In this document: in pieces, positions 16,521 to 25,094 of the stretch
How the letters are laid out: each line of letters starts with the position of its first letter
How positions within the stretch are numbered: position 1 is the first letter of the stretch
From: Rhizobium sp. Q54
GTDB taxonomy: Bacteria > Pseudomonadota > Alphaproteobacteria > Rhizobiales > Xanthobacteraceae
DNA length: 39,938 nucleotides
Assembly: GCA_945870035.1 (NCBI GenBank)
Contig: CAMBQQ010000031.1
Span: forward strand, 1 to 39,938
Direction of reading: 5' to 3'
Notes under the pieces: generated by a model
What the model was told of the DNA's origin: nothing
The model's database searches: none
The model's input: the letters and a program-made list of their open reading frames with translations, nothing else
Translations under genes and position numbers: made by a program

Positions 16521-17456
16521 ATGAAAACCGACAACTCGGACACAGACCGCATCAGCGCGGTGCGCCGCTTCAACCGCTTCTACACGCGGCAGATCGGCGT
16601 GCTGCGCAAAACCTATCTCGACAGCCCCTATTCGCTCGGCGAAATGCGTGTGCTGTACGAACTGGCGCAAGGTGACGACAAGACCGCCAAGGACATCGGC
16701 CGCAATCTCGATCTCGACGCCGGCTATCTGTCGCGCGTGCTGCGTGATTTCGAAAAGAAAGGCCTGGTCAGCCGCAAGACGTCGAAGATCGATGCGCGGC
16801 AAAGCCATCTCGCGCTCACTGCCAAGGGCCGCAAAGTGTTCGCGCCGGCCGACAAGCGCTCGCAGGACGACGTCGCGGCGATGCTGGCCAAACTCAACAG
16901 CGGCAAGCAGGCGCAACTGGTTCAGGCGATGCAGACCATCGAGGCGCTGCTCGAGGACGCCCCTGCCCCGCAGCGGACTTTCACTTTACGCGCGCCAAAG
17001 CATGGCGACTTCGGCTGGATCGTCGCCGAACACGCCCGCGTCTATACGAGCGAATACGGCTGGGACACGTCGTTCGAAGGCCTGGTCGCGCAGATCGTCG
17101 CCGACTTCGTCAAGAATTTCGATCCGGCGATGGAGAACTGCTGGATCGCCGAGATGAACGGCGAACCGGTCGGCTCGGTGATGCTGGTGAAAGACGAGAA
17201 GCCGGGCACGGCGCGCATCCGCCTGCTCATCGTATCGCCAAAGGCGCGTGGACTGGGGCTCGGCGTCCGCCTGACCGACGAATGCATCGCCTTCGCCCGC
17301 GCCAAGGGCTACCGCGCCATCACTTTATGGACGCACGATTGCCTCACGGCGGCGCGCCATTGCTACGAGAAGGCCGGCTTCACACTGACGTCGCGCGAAA
17401 ACCGGATGAGCTTCGGCCAGAATGTCGTCGCCGAATTCTGGGACATGGAATTGTGA
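16521..17456 (+). CDS. MarR-type regulator fused to GNAT acetyltransferase
   Basis: The 311-aa fusion has a winged helix-turn-helix domain at about 1-145 (KDIGRNLDLDAGYLSRVLRDFEKKGLVSRKTSKIDARQ is the recognition helix and wing). A GNAT domain follows at about 155-311, with the acetyl-CoA loop around VSPKARGLGLGVRL and HCYEKAGF near the end. Known relatives are annotated as bifunctional HTH/GNAT proteins; the acetylated substrate and target genes are unknown. The ATG at 16521 follows a CTCCCCCGGCC stretch without a clear Shine-Dalgarno. The gene stands alone and converges with moaB. Confidence 0.9.
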   Translation: MKTDNSDTDRISAVRRFNRFYTRQIGVLRKTYLDSPYSLGEMRVLYELAQGDDKTAKDIGRNLDLDAGYLSRVLRDFEKKGLVSRKTSKIDARQSHLALTAKGRKVFAPADKRSQDDVAAMLAKLNSGKQAQLVQAMQTIEALLEDAPAPQRTFTLRAPKHGDFGWIVAEHARVYTSEYGWDTSFEGLVAQIVADFVKNFDPAMENCWIAEMNGEPVGSVMLVKDEKPGTARIRLLIVSPKARGLGLGVRLTDECIAFARAKGYRAITLWTHDCLTAARHCYEKAGFTLTSRENRMSFGQNVVAEFWDMEL

Positions 17457-17565
17457 CGCGCCAGCGGCCTGAGCCGGCCAAGCTCGCCGTCATCGTGCAT
17501 ATGGCCAATGCCCGACGCTTGCGCACAGTTGCTCGCACCGAAATCATCTCAAGAATAATCCGGCG

Positions 17566-18129
17566 CTACGCCGTCGCGCCTTTCGCTTTCGGCCTGCGCA
17601 TGTGCTCGTCGAGCCTCGGCAGGATTTCGACGAAGTTGCACGGCCGGTAGCGGTAATCCAGTTGGTGCACCAGGATGTCGTCCCAGGCGTCCTTGCAGGC
17701 GCCGGGCGAGCCCGGCAGGCAGAAGATGTAAGTCGAATTGGCGACGCCGGCGGTGGCGCGGGTCTGGATCGCGGAGGTGCCGATCTTCGGATAGCTTACC
17801 ATCGTAAACAGAGTCGAGAACCCGTCCATGCGCTTCTCGAACAAAGGCTCGACCGCTTCCGGCGTCACGTCGCGGCCGGTAAAGCCGGTGCCGCCGGTCG
17901 AGATGACGACATCGATGAACTTGTCGTCGATCCAGGCCTTCACCTTGGCGCGGATGGCGTCGACTTCGTCCTTGACGATCGAGCGTTCCGCCACGACGTG
18001 GCCGGCGGCGCGGATGCGTTCGATCAGGGTATTGCCGGACTTGTCGTCGGCGAGTTCGCGCGTATCGGACACGGTCAGCACCGCGATCTTGAGCGGCACG
18101 AATTGTCGGCTATCGTCGATACCGGGCAT
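17566..18129 (-). CDS. moaB: Molybdenum cofactor biosynthesis protein B
   Basis: The 187-aa MoaB/MogA-fold protein adenylylates molybdopterin or acts in an earlier step of cofactor assembly. Family blocks are IAVLTVSDTRELADDKSGNTL, the phosphate-binding STGGTGFTGRDVTPEAV and SYPKIGTSAIQTRATAG. The ATG at 18129 is used because AGAGGG lies 8 bases upstream and the fold starts about 12 residues later; the frame upstream runs into a palindromic repeat. No other moa genes are nearby. Confidence 0.93.
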   Translation of the reverse strand: MPGIDDSRQFVPLKIAVLTVSDTRELADDKSGNTLIERIRAAGHVVAERSIVKDEVDAIRAKVKAWIDDKFIDVVISTGGTGFTGRDVTPEAVEPLFEKRMDGFSTLFTMVSYPKIGTSAIQTRATAGVANSTYIFCLPGSPGACKDAWDDILVHQLDYRYRPCNFVEILPRLDEHMRRPKAKGATA

Positions 18130-18148
18130 GTTGAAGTCCCTCTTTCTT

Positions 18149-18332
18149 ATCCCTCCCCTGAAAGTGGAGGGTCGCCTGCTCGAGCGCATAGCGCGAGAGG
18201 AGGCGGGGTGGGGTCAACTATCAGATGAGAAGAACGCTAGCGACCCCCACCCGGCTCGCCATAGCGCGTCGAAAGACGCGCGTAAACGCTCTTTTGGCTC
18301 GCCACCCTCCCCCTTTCAGGGGGAGGGATAAG
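18149..18332. repeat. Palindromic element upstream of moaB
   Basis: The ends are ATCCCTCCCCTGAAAGTGG and CCCTCCCCCTTTCAGGGGG. Inner arms are GGGGTGGGGTC/GACCCCCACCC and GCGCGTC/GACGCGC. It fills the gap between the metallopeptidase and moaB, six bases before the moaB ribosome site. Confidence 0.9.
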
Positions 18333-18337
18333 AAGCG

Positions 18338-19270
18338 CTACAACCGCACGTTCGCCGCGAACGTATTGCAGGCCGAGACCTTGCCGCCCTTGAAGCCGAT
18401 GTCGAACCAGCGCTGCCGTTGCGCCGCCGAGCCGTGCGTGAACGAGTCCGGCACCACCGAGCGCCCGGCGCGCCGTTGCAGCGTGTCGTCGCCGATCGCC
18501 GCCGCTGTCTGCAATGCGGCTTCGACATCGCCCGGCTCGACCGACTTCCAACGCTGGTTCGATTGATTGGCCCAGATGCCGGCGAAGCAATCGGCCTGCA
18601 ATTCGACCTGCACCTGAATGCGATTGGCCGCAGCCTTGCTGCCTGCCGCCTGCTGCGCCTGACGCGACTTCGCCAGAATGCCAAGCTGATTCTGGACGTG
18701 ATGACCGACCTCGTGCGCCAGCACATAGGCTTGCGCAAACTCGCACGCCTTGCCGCTACAGCCGCGGAAACGGTTTTCGATGTCGCGGAAGAAAGACGTG
18801 TCGATGTAAATGCGGCGATCGCTCGGGCAATAGAACGGACCGGACGCCGCCGACGCGCCGCCGCACCCGCTTGCTACCTGACCGGCAAATAAACGCAGCC
18901 GCGGCGCCCTGTAGTTCTGCCCGCCGTCCTTGCACACCTTGATCCAGACATCCTCGGTGTTGCCGAGAACGGCAGAAACAAAATCGCCCATTCTATCGTT
19001 CGGCTTCGTCGTCGTTGTCCGGCCGGTCGGCTGCTGATTGGGCTGATACGGCCGCTCTATCTGCGTGCGCGTGTTGTTCACCATCTCAGCGCCGCCGATC
19101 AGGATGCTCGGGTCGATGCCGAAGGCCCAGCCGACGAGACTAAGCACGACGATCGCACCGATGCCGAGGCCGCCGCCGCCCACCGGCAATCCACCGCCGC
19201 CGAAGCCACCGCCACCGCCGCCGCGGTCGTCTTCGACATTGTCGCTGCGGCGAAAATCATCCCAACGCAT
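18338..19270 (-). CDS. Neutral zinc metallopeptidase-like protein (YpfJ family)
   Basis: The 310-aa protein has an Asp/Arg and Gly-rich cytosolic N-terminus (residues 1-35), one membrane helix (about 36-56, IGAIVVLSLVGWAFGI) and a periplasmic domain with the zinc motif HEVGHH at 186-191, plus the downstream acidic partner in VELQADCFAG. The Cys residues (C113, C136, C148, C171, C176) fit disulfides in an exported domain. The physiological substrate of the family is unknown to me. The ATG at 19270 gives the standard MRWDDFRRSDNVEDDRG start. It is divergent from ccrM across 352 bp. Confidence 0.9.
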   Translation of the reverse strand: MRWDDFRRSDNVEDDRGGGGGGFGGGGLPVGGGGLGIGAIVVLSLVGWAFGIDPSILIGGAEMVNNTRTQIERPYQPNQQPTGRTTTTKPNDRMGDFVSAVLGNTEDVWIKVCKDGGQNYRAPRLRLFAGQVASGCGGASAASGPFYCPSDRRIYIDTSFFRDIENRFRGCSGKACEFAQAYVLAHEVGHHVQNQLGILAKSRQAQQAAGSKAAANRIQVQVELQADCFAGIWANQSNQRWKSVEPGDVEAALQTAAAIGDDTLQRRAGRSVVPDSFTHGSAAQRQRWFDIGFKGGKVSACNTFAANVRL

Positions 19271-19323
19271 TCAAGTCGTCTCCAAAATCCGTTTTCCGAT
19301 CATTCCGGCACAGGTGAAAATCG

Positions 19324-19393
19324 CGAACCCGGAATCCAGCAGCACGTGACAATGCCTGAAACGGATTCCGGGTCCGGCGCGTCGCGCCATCCC
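19324..19393. repeat. Degenerate palindromic repeat, CCCGGAATCC type
   Basis: ACCCGGAATCCAGCA and ACGGATTCCGGGTCCGG form an imperfect inverted pair. It is related to the intact copy at 34085-34188 but has lost most of the central arms. Confidence 0.6.
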
Positions 19394-19465
19394 GTAGACA
19401 AGAGTCGTGTTTCGATCATCGCGCATGCTTCAAGCGGCGTCCAATGGGCTGCTTTTTCACATCCG

Positions 19466-19490
19466 TTAACAAGTGCTAACTCCCCGTTAA
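19466..19490. promoter_or_regulatory. CtrA-box-like cluster upstream of ccrM
   Basis: Three TTAA-like half sites occur: TTAA (19466-19469), CTAA (19476-19479) and TTAA (19487-19490). The last two are exactly 7 bases apart, as in TTAA-N7-TTAA, with one mismatch. CtrA activates ccrM in Caulobacter, which makes the location sensible. Confidence 0.45.
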
Positions 19491-19577
19491 ATAGGCAGAA
19501 ATTGCCGACTTCAGAGAGCCATTCGATAAACCGTTTCTTCACCTTGCGTGCGCATATTGCGGGCTGTCGGTTTGTAG

Positions 19578-20765
<1,188 letters not shown>

Positions 20766-20768
20766 CTT

Positions 20769-21086
20769 TTAGGTCGCGACAGCGACGCCGAGGCGAATAC
20801 CGGACGCCTTCTGCAATCGCTTGATAACGGCAAACAGATTCTCCGCGCGCGGATTGCCCTTCGGGCCAAACATACGCATCAGGCTTTTCGCCGGCGTGCC
20901 TGTTTCTTTTGCCAGCCGTTCAAATCCGACAGTGGCATTGATATAATCCCGCAAGACGGCCTTGCCGGTGGCCATGTCGCCACCGAGCATTTCCTGGACC
21001 GCTTCAGTCAGCAGCGCCGCGCGGAATTCTGGATCACGCTCGGCGCGCTCTTTGACGATCTCCTTGAAGCTACGTGTAAGTGGCAT
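20769..21086 (-). CDS. HigA/HI1420-like antitoxin
   Basis: The 105-aa protein has a long helical N-terminus (MPLTRSFKEIVKERAERDPEFRAALLTEAVQEML) and a helix-turn-helix in the second half (FERLAKETGTPAKSLMRMFGPKGNPRAENLFAVI). This type is usually found beside RelE/HigB toxins; it would bind and neutralise the toxin and repress the operon. It lies 4 bp downstream of the toxin gene, the toxin-first order typical of HigBA. The stop is 3 bp from the ccrM stop on the other strand. Confidence 0.85.
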   Translation of the reverse strand: MPLTRSFKEIVKERAERDPEFRAALLTEAVQEMLGGDMATGKAVLRDYINATVGFERLAKETGTPAKSLMRMFGPKGNPRAENLFAVIKRLQKASGIRLGVAVAT

Positions 21087-21090
21087 TTAT

Positions 21091-21414
21091 CTATCTTCCT
21101 TTTTTACGTCTTTTGTAGTCAGCCCAGCGCTCGTGAGCCGCCGCAATATCCAGTTCCTGTCTTTGCTTCGTTCCGCCGCCGAGCAGAATGATGAGAGTCT
21201 CGCCGTCGTGGCCGAAATAAACCCGGTAGCCAGGCCCGACGTTGATACGGTATTCGAAAACGCCGCTGCCGACCGATTTCACATTCGAGAAGTTGCCTTG
21301 CTCCAAACGCTTCAATGCAATGGTAATTCTCGAAGCAGCCTGCGGATTGAGATCCGCAAACCAATTTCGAAACGGGCACCCTCCTAATGTTTCCACATAG
21401 GCAAGCACTTCCAT
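21091..21414 (-). CDS. RelE/HigB-type toxin (addiction-module killer)
   Basis: The 107-aa basic protein matches the RelE/ParE-fold killer family often labelled TIGR02683: FRNWFADLNPQAASRITIALKRLEQGNF, then the conserved core GVFEYRINVGPGYRVYF and LIILLGGGTKQRQELDIAAA. Such toxins cut mRNA at the ribosome. The ATG at 21414 starts the fold; the 18 residues upstream in frame lie in an AT-rich promoter-like stretch and are not expected to be translated. A candidate promoter places the start of transcription almost at the ATG, and no Shine-Dalgarno is seen, so the message may be leaderless. Confidence 0.87.
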   Translation of the reverse strand: MEVLAYVETLGGCPFRNWFADLNPQAASRITIALKRLEQGNFSNVKSVGSGVFEYRINVGPGYRVYFGHDGETLIILLGGGTKQRQELDIAAAHERWADYKRRKKGR

Positions 21415-21425
21415 TCCAATAGTAT

Positions 21426-21455
21426 CATATATGTTACCAATGATGGCAAGTGCAA
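21426..21455 (-). promoter_or_regulatory. Candidate promoter and operator of the toxin-antitoxin pair
   Basis: On the minus strand TTGCAC (21455-21450) and TATATG (21431-21426) are 18 bases apart. The palindrome CATATATG (21426-21433) covers the -10 and may be the antitoxin operator. The stretch is AT-rich compared with its surroundings. Confidence 0.35.
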
Positions 21456-21491
21456 GGCGCGACGGCACCTAAAATTCGCTTGGATCAGGAT

Positions 21492-21971
21492 TTAGACCAG
21501 CACTTCCAGCAACGATTCCAAACCGCGCACCGCAAACGCCTCCATGTTGGCGCGGCGGTCGGTGCTGCCGGTTTCCAGCGTCACGGCCCTTTCAACGGGG
21601 CCCGCGACCGCGACGCAAGTGTGTCCCGCCGCATCGCCGTATCGATTGCCCGTCGGCCCGGTCGCGCCGGTTTCGCTCAGAACCCATGTCGCGCCGATCT
21701 TGTCGCGGGCGCGGCGCGCCAGCAGCAGCGCATAGGCCTCGGTCGACGGCCGCAGGCCGGTCATATCGGCATCGGTGATGTCCATCAGCGCCGCGCGCGA
21801 CTGCTTGGTGTAGACCACCGCGCCGCCGATGAAATAGGCCGACGCGCCTGGCACCGCGAGCAAAGCCGCGGCGATCAGCCCGCCGGTCGAGGACTCGGCA
21901 ATGGCGATGGTTTCCTTGCGCTCGATCAGGCGCGCCGCAACCTTCGCCGCCAGACTCTCAAGCTGTGTCAT
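21492..21971 (-). CDS. CinA C-terminal-domain protein (nicotinamide-nucleotide amidase type)
   Basis: The 159-aa stand-alone CinA/PncC domain has AIAESSTGGLIAAALLAVPGAS (about 25-46, containing the catalytic Ser), VVYTKQSRAAL and LSETGATGPTGNRYGDAAG. PncC deamidates nicotinamide mononucleotide in NAD recycling; it is often sold short as 'competence-damage protein'. The ATG at 21971 overlaps the upstream gene's stop by four bases (ATGA), so it is the last gene of a three-gene coupled operon. Confidence 0.9.
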   Translation of the reverse strand: MTQLESLAAKVAARLIERKETIAIAESSTGGLIAAALLAVPGASAYFIGGAVVYTKQSRAALMDITDADMTGLRPSTEAYALLLARRARDKIGATWVLSETGATGPTGNRYGDAAGHTCVAVAGPVERAVTLETGSTDRRANMEAFAVRGLESLLEVLV

Positions 21972-22621
21972 GTTGCGAACGCCTCGCCATGGCCGAGCTG
22001 GCACAGCACCCGGAAGACGCCGACCTCGCCGTTGGGAAATTCCCGCGCCAGCCGCGCGCCGAGCGCTTCGGCATCGGCTTGCCAGATCGTATCGACCATC
22101 AGCGCGCCTTTGATTTTCCTGTCGCCGCCGCGCAGCCTTTCTTCCTCGGCGACCGGCTGCCCGGCCGGATCGACGGCCATCCAGATTTCGCCACTGGGGA
22201 ATTTGATGTCGGCCAACAATTCGTCGAGCAGCGCGGCAAGCCGCGTCTGATCGGGCGTCTCATTGAAGCGCACGGTCACCGCATAGGCGCCGCGCATGGC
22301 GCCGCGCCGCAAGGTGCGGTGGCACAATGTGCGGTTCATGTTCTTGAACACCTCCGACATGATCATCTTGGTCATCGGCGTCGGATTGTTCAGCCGCTCA
22401 AGATAAGCCGGCGAGGTCAGCACGTCAGGCGATTGCACCACATAGAAATTGAAATAGCCGCAGGCGCCGGAAATCGCCTGATGGCGGCGGCCATAGAGAA
22501 AGCCCGGCACGCCGAGCCGCTCTTCCAGATGCTCGCCCTGGAACCAGAGATTGAAATCGGCGTCGCGCCCCGGCGCGGCATCATTCCAGATCGCCAGAAT
22601 GCCGGGCTCAGCGTTCGCCAT
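21968..22621 (-). CDS. Conserved protein with dimeric alpha/beta-barrel look, unknown function
   Basis: The 217-aa protein starts MANAEPGILAIWNDAAPGRD and contains NLWFQGEHLEERLGVPGFLYGRRHQ, a block seen in EthD/DUF4286-like barrels whose members bind small organic ligands. A second similar unit may follow (VTVRFNETPDQTRLAALLDELL). No catalytic residues are evident. ATG 22621 is preferred; ATG 22642, seven codons upstream, is possible. Both overlap the end of the aminotransferase gene, and its own stop overlaps cinA, so it is part of a coupled operon and may act on the same metabolite as the aminotransferase. Confidence 0.75.
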   Translation of the reverse strand: MANAEPGILAIWNDAAPGRDADFNLWFQGEHLEERLGVPGFLYGRRHQAISGACGYFNFYVVQSPDVLTSPAYLERLNNPTPMTKMIMSEVFKNMNRTLCHRTLRRGAMRGAYAVTVRFNETPDQTRLAALLDELLADIKFPSGEIWMAVDPAGQPVAEEERLRGGDRKIKGALMVDTIWQADAEALGARLAREFPNGEVGVFRVLCQLGHGEAFAT

Positions 22622-23867
22622 TTTCTTGACCCCGTTCGACATTGCCGCTGCGCTCTACGTTTGCGCTACGCGATGGCACGCCGAATTCCTTGCGGCAAAC
22701 TTCCGCCAGCACCGCAATGCCTTCGCGAATCTGGTCGTGCGACGGGCTGGCAAAGCACAGCCGCACGCGGCTGATACTGTGCGCTTTGTCGGTCGACCAT
22801 TCCGGTCCGGGATTGATGGCGACGCCTTCTTTCAGCGCCGCCTGATAGAGCTTGAGGCTGTCGACATTGTCCGGCAGATTGACCCACAAAAAGATGCCGC
22901 CCTTCGGATCGTCGAATTCGGCGGCGGTGCCGAACTGCTCGTTGAGCGATTCCATCAAAGTTTCGAGTTTCTTGCGCAGGCTGGCGCGCAGCGCCGGAAC
23001 GTGGTCGGCGAAATGCGGCGCACAGTATTCCGCCAGTACCATTTGCTCGAGCGCGCCGGAGCCGGCGTCGGTCTTAAGCGCCAGCATGCGCGACATCACG
23101 CCCCAGGGCGCGGCGATGAAGCCGACGCGCAGAGCCGGCGCGATCGATTTCGAAAACGAGCCGATATGAATGACGTTATCCGACTTGCTCATCGCATAGA
23201 GCGAACGCGGCCGCTCGCCGCTCCACACCAGGTCGGCATAGCAGTCGTCCTCGAAAATCGGCACGCTGTATTGATCGGCCAGCGTGAGCATTTGCGCGCG
23301 GCGCGCTTCGTCGAGAATAGTGCCGGTCGGGTTCTGCACGGTCGGGATCGTGTAAATGTATTTCGGCTGGATGCCGCGCGCCAGAAGCTCGGCGAGCGCC
23401 GCCTTCAGCACGTCCATGCGCATGCCGCCGGCATCGAGCGGAATGCCGACCGCATTGACGCCGAGCTTGGCGAGCCGCGTCAGCGTGCCTTGGTAGTTGT
23501 CCTGCTCGACGATCACGGTGTCGCCGCGCGTCAGCAGCGCCGCGTTGACCAGATCGAGCGCCTGCAACGAACCTGAGACGATAAGCAGGTCGTCGGCGGT
23601 GCAAGCCATGCCGGCGTCCCGCTTCAACTTCGTTGCCAGGAATTCGCGCAACGGCCGATAGCCTTGCGGGCCGCTATTGAGGCCGTAGGTGGCGAGCGTC
23701 CGGCCCTCGCGGGCCATCACCGACTGCGCCGCCTGCATCAGGCCTTCCAGCGGCACCGCGTCCGGGTCGTTATTGCCGCCGGTGAAATTGTATTTCGGCG
23801 AACCGGTCCAGCGCACCGCGGGCGCCGGCGTTCCCACTGGAAAAAGCGGGCCGAAGTCGAATGACAT
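22608..23867 (-). CDS. PLP-dependent aminotransferase, class I/II fold (LysN/MocR-like)
   Basis: The 419-aa aminotransferase has the cofactor Lys in HIGSFSKSIAPALRVGF (about 240), the substrate/cofactor block IPTVQNPTGT and an Asp-containing EDDCYADLVW. The first 30 residues (FPVGTPAPAVRWTGSPKYNFTGGNNDP) and overall length resemble 2-aminoadipate/aromatic aminotransferases without the GntR DNA-binding domain. The amino donor is not predictable. The C-terminal tail has an oddly repetitive SANVERSGNVERGQENGER, beyond the usual end of the fold. It is the first gene of a coupled operon with the barrel protein and cinA. Confidence 0.9.
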   Translation of the reverse strand: MSFDFGPLFPVGTPAPAVRWTGSPKYNFTGGNNDPDAVPLEGLMQAAQSVMAREGRTLATYGLNSGPQGYRPLREFLATKLKRDAGMACTADDLLIVSGSLQALDLVNAALLTRGDTVIVEQDNYQGTLTRLAKLGVNAVGIPLDAGGMRMDVLKAALAELLARGIQPKYIYTIPTVQNPTGTILDEARRAQMLTLADQYSVPIFEDDCYADLVWSGERPRSLYAMSKSDNVIHIGSFSKSIAPALRVGFIAAPWGVMSRMLALKTDAGSGALEQMVLAEYCAPHFADHVPALRASLRKKLETLMESLNEQFGTAAEFDDPKGGIFLWVNLPDNVDSLKLYQAALKEGVAINPGPEWSTDKAHSISRVRLCFASPSHDQIREGIAVLAEVCRKEFGVPSRSANVERSGNVERGQENGER

Positions 23868-23895
23868 TGATGATCTCCCCGGCCCGCTTATCTTC

Positions 23896-24246
23896 TTACT
23901 TGCCCGCCACGACCATGATTTCGACCTTGTAGTCGGGGGTCGCGAGCCTGGCCTCGACGGTGGCGCGCGCCGGGGTATTGCCGGGCGAGACCCAGGCGTC
24001 CCAGGCGCCGTTCATTTCGGCGAAATTGGCCATGTCGGTGATCCAGATATTGGCCGTCAGCAGCTTGGATTTGTCGGTTCCGGCAGTCTTCAGGTAGCCG
24101 TCGATCTGACCGAGAATGTCCTTGGTCTGGTCGGCAACGCTCTTGCCCTTGGGCTCGTTGGCGACGATGCCGGCGAGATAAACGGTGTTGCCGTGCACCA
24201 CGCACTTGCTCATGCGCGGGCCGACGTCGTGACGTTCGATAGCCAT
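23896..24246 (-). CDS. RidA/YjgF-family protein
   Basis: The 116-aa Rid-fold protein has MAIERHDVGPRMSKCVVHGNTVYLAGIVA, the ITDMANFAEMNGAWDAWV segment and, near the end, the family ARATVEARLATPDYKVEIMVVA. In canonical RidA an Arg in this region (here ARATVEA) binds the imine or enamine that is hydrolysed to a keto acid. Enamines arise from PLP enzymes, so its place just upstream of the aminotransferase (28-bp gap, same strand) makes sense. AAAGGGAGAG lies upstream of the ATG at 24246. Confidence 0.92.
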   Translation of the reverse strand: MAIERHDVGPRMSKCVVHGNTVYLAGIVANEPKGKSVADQTKDILGQIDGYLKTAGTDKSKLLTANIWITDMANFAEMNGAWDAWVSPGNTPARATVEARLATPDYKVEIMVVAGK

Positions 24247-24306
24247 CTGGGCTCTCCCTTTAATTGTACAAATCGGGGCAATTCTTAGCGGGCTTTGCCG
24301 CCAAAG

Positions 24307-24331
24307 GGAACTCAGGCGGGTTCCGCGCTTT
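24307..24331 (+). promoter_or_regulatory. Possible EcfG (general stress) promoter of the DUF892 gene
   Basis: GGAAC (24307-24311), a 16-base spacer, then CTTT (24328-24331), against the alphaproteobacterial stress-sigma consensus GGAAC-N16/17-CGTT. The -10 has one mismatch, at a usually strong position. Genes of this family are often stress-induced. Confidence 0.3.
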
Positions 24332-24366
24332 ATACCCGCACAGGTTCCTTCAGGGAGGTTTTCGCC

Positions 24367-24951
24367 ATGGGCTGGTTTTCATCCGATATCGACACTTTCG
24401 ACGAACTCTTCGTGCACACGTTGCAGGACATCTATTATGCCGAGCACCAGATCAAGAAGTCGCTGCCCGACATGGTCGCCAAGGCGTCCGACGCCGAGCT
24501 GAAAAAAGGCTTCCGGATGCACCTCAAGCAGACCGACGGCCACATCAAGCGGCTCGACCGGGTGTTCAAGATGATCAAGTCGGTGCCGCAGGGCACCAAG
24601 TGCCCGGCCATCGACGGCATCATCGACGAAGCCAACGAGATCGCCGGCGAGATCGACAACAAGACGGTGCTCAATGCCGCGCTGATCGCGGCGGCGCAGG
24701 CGGTCGAGCATTACGAGATCACCCGCTACGGCACCCTTGTCGCCTGGGCCAAGCTCATCGGCCGCAACGACGTCGCCAAGATCCTCGCCATGACGCTGAA
24801 AGAGGAAAAAGCGACCGACAAGAAGCTCAGCTCCATCGCCAAGCGCAAGATCAACAAGAAGGCGGCGATGCGCAAACTGCCGAAGCCCGACCGCACCGAA
24901 AAGGCCGAGAACGCCTTCCTCGCCGCGTCGGCCGGCATTCCGGCGATTTGA
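24367..24951 (+). CDS. DUF892 ferritin-like (YciE/YciF type) stress protein
   Basis: The 194-aa all-helical protein has LFVHTLQDIYYAEHQIKKSLPDMV at the start and AAAQAVEHYEITRYGTLVAWAKLIG about 90 residues later, which are the family's two helix pairs with Glu and His in ferritin-like metal-site positions. The Lys-rich tail (KRKINKKAAMRKLPKPDRTEKAE) is unusual in charge. Homologues are linked to oxidative, osmotic or general stress; the mechanism is unknown. ATG 24367 has GGGAGGT 9 bases upstream. Divergent from ridA. Confidence 0.9.
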   Translation: MGWFSSDIDTFDELFVHTLQDIYYAEHQIKKSLPDMVAKASDAELKKGFRMHLKQTDGHIKRLDRVFKMIKSVPQGTKCPAIDGIIDEANEIAGEIDNKTVLNAALIAAAQAVEHYEITRYGTLVAWAKLIGRNDVAKILAMTLKEEKATDKKLSSIAKRKINKKAAMRKLPKPDRTEKAENAFLAASAGIPAI

Positions 24952-24954
24952 TTC

Positions 24955-25068
24955 TTCACCTCTCCCATAGGGAGAGGTCGGATTGCGCAGCAATCCGGGT
25001 GAGGGGTTAGGGACTCAGTTGAGTCTCTTGCCCCCTCACCCCAACCCTCTCCCCCAAGGGGAGAGGGA
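24955..25068. repeat. Palindromic element after the DUF892 gene
   Basis: CTTCACCTCTCCCATAGGG opens it and CCCTCTCCCCCAAGGGGAG closes it. GGATTGC/GCAATCC, GGGTGAGGGG/CCCCTCACCCC and GACTCA/TGAGTC arms are inside. It fills the convergent gap to the SMP-30 gene and is a diverged relative of the CCTCCCC family. Confidence 0.88.
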
Positions 25069-25094
25069 GTCGCGCAGAATGCGCAGCGACGCTT

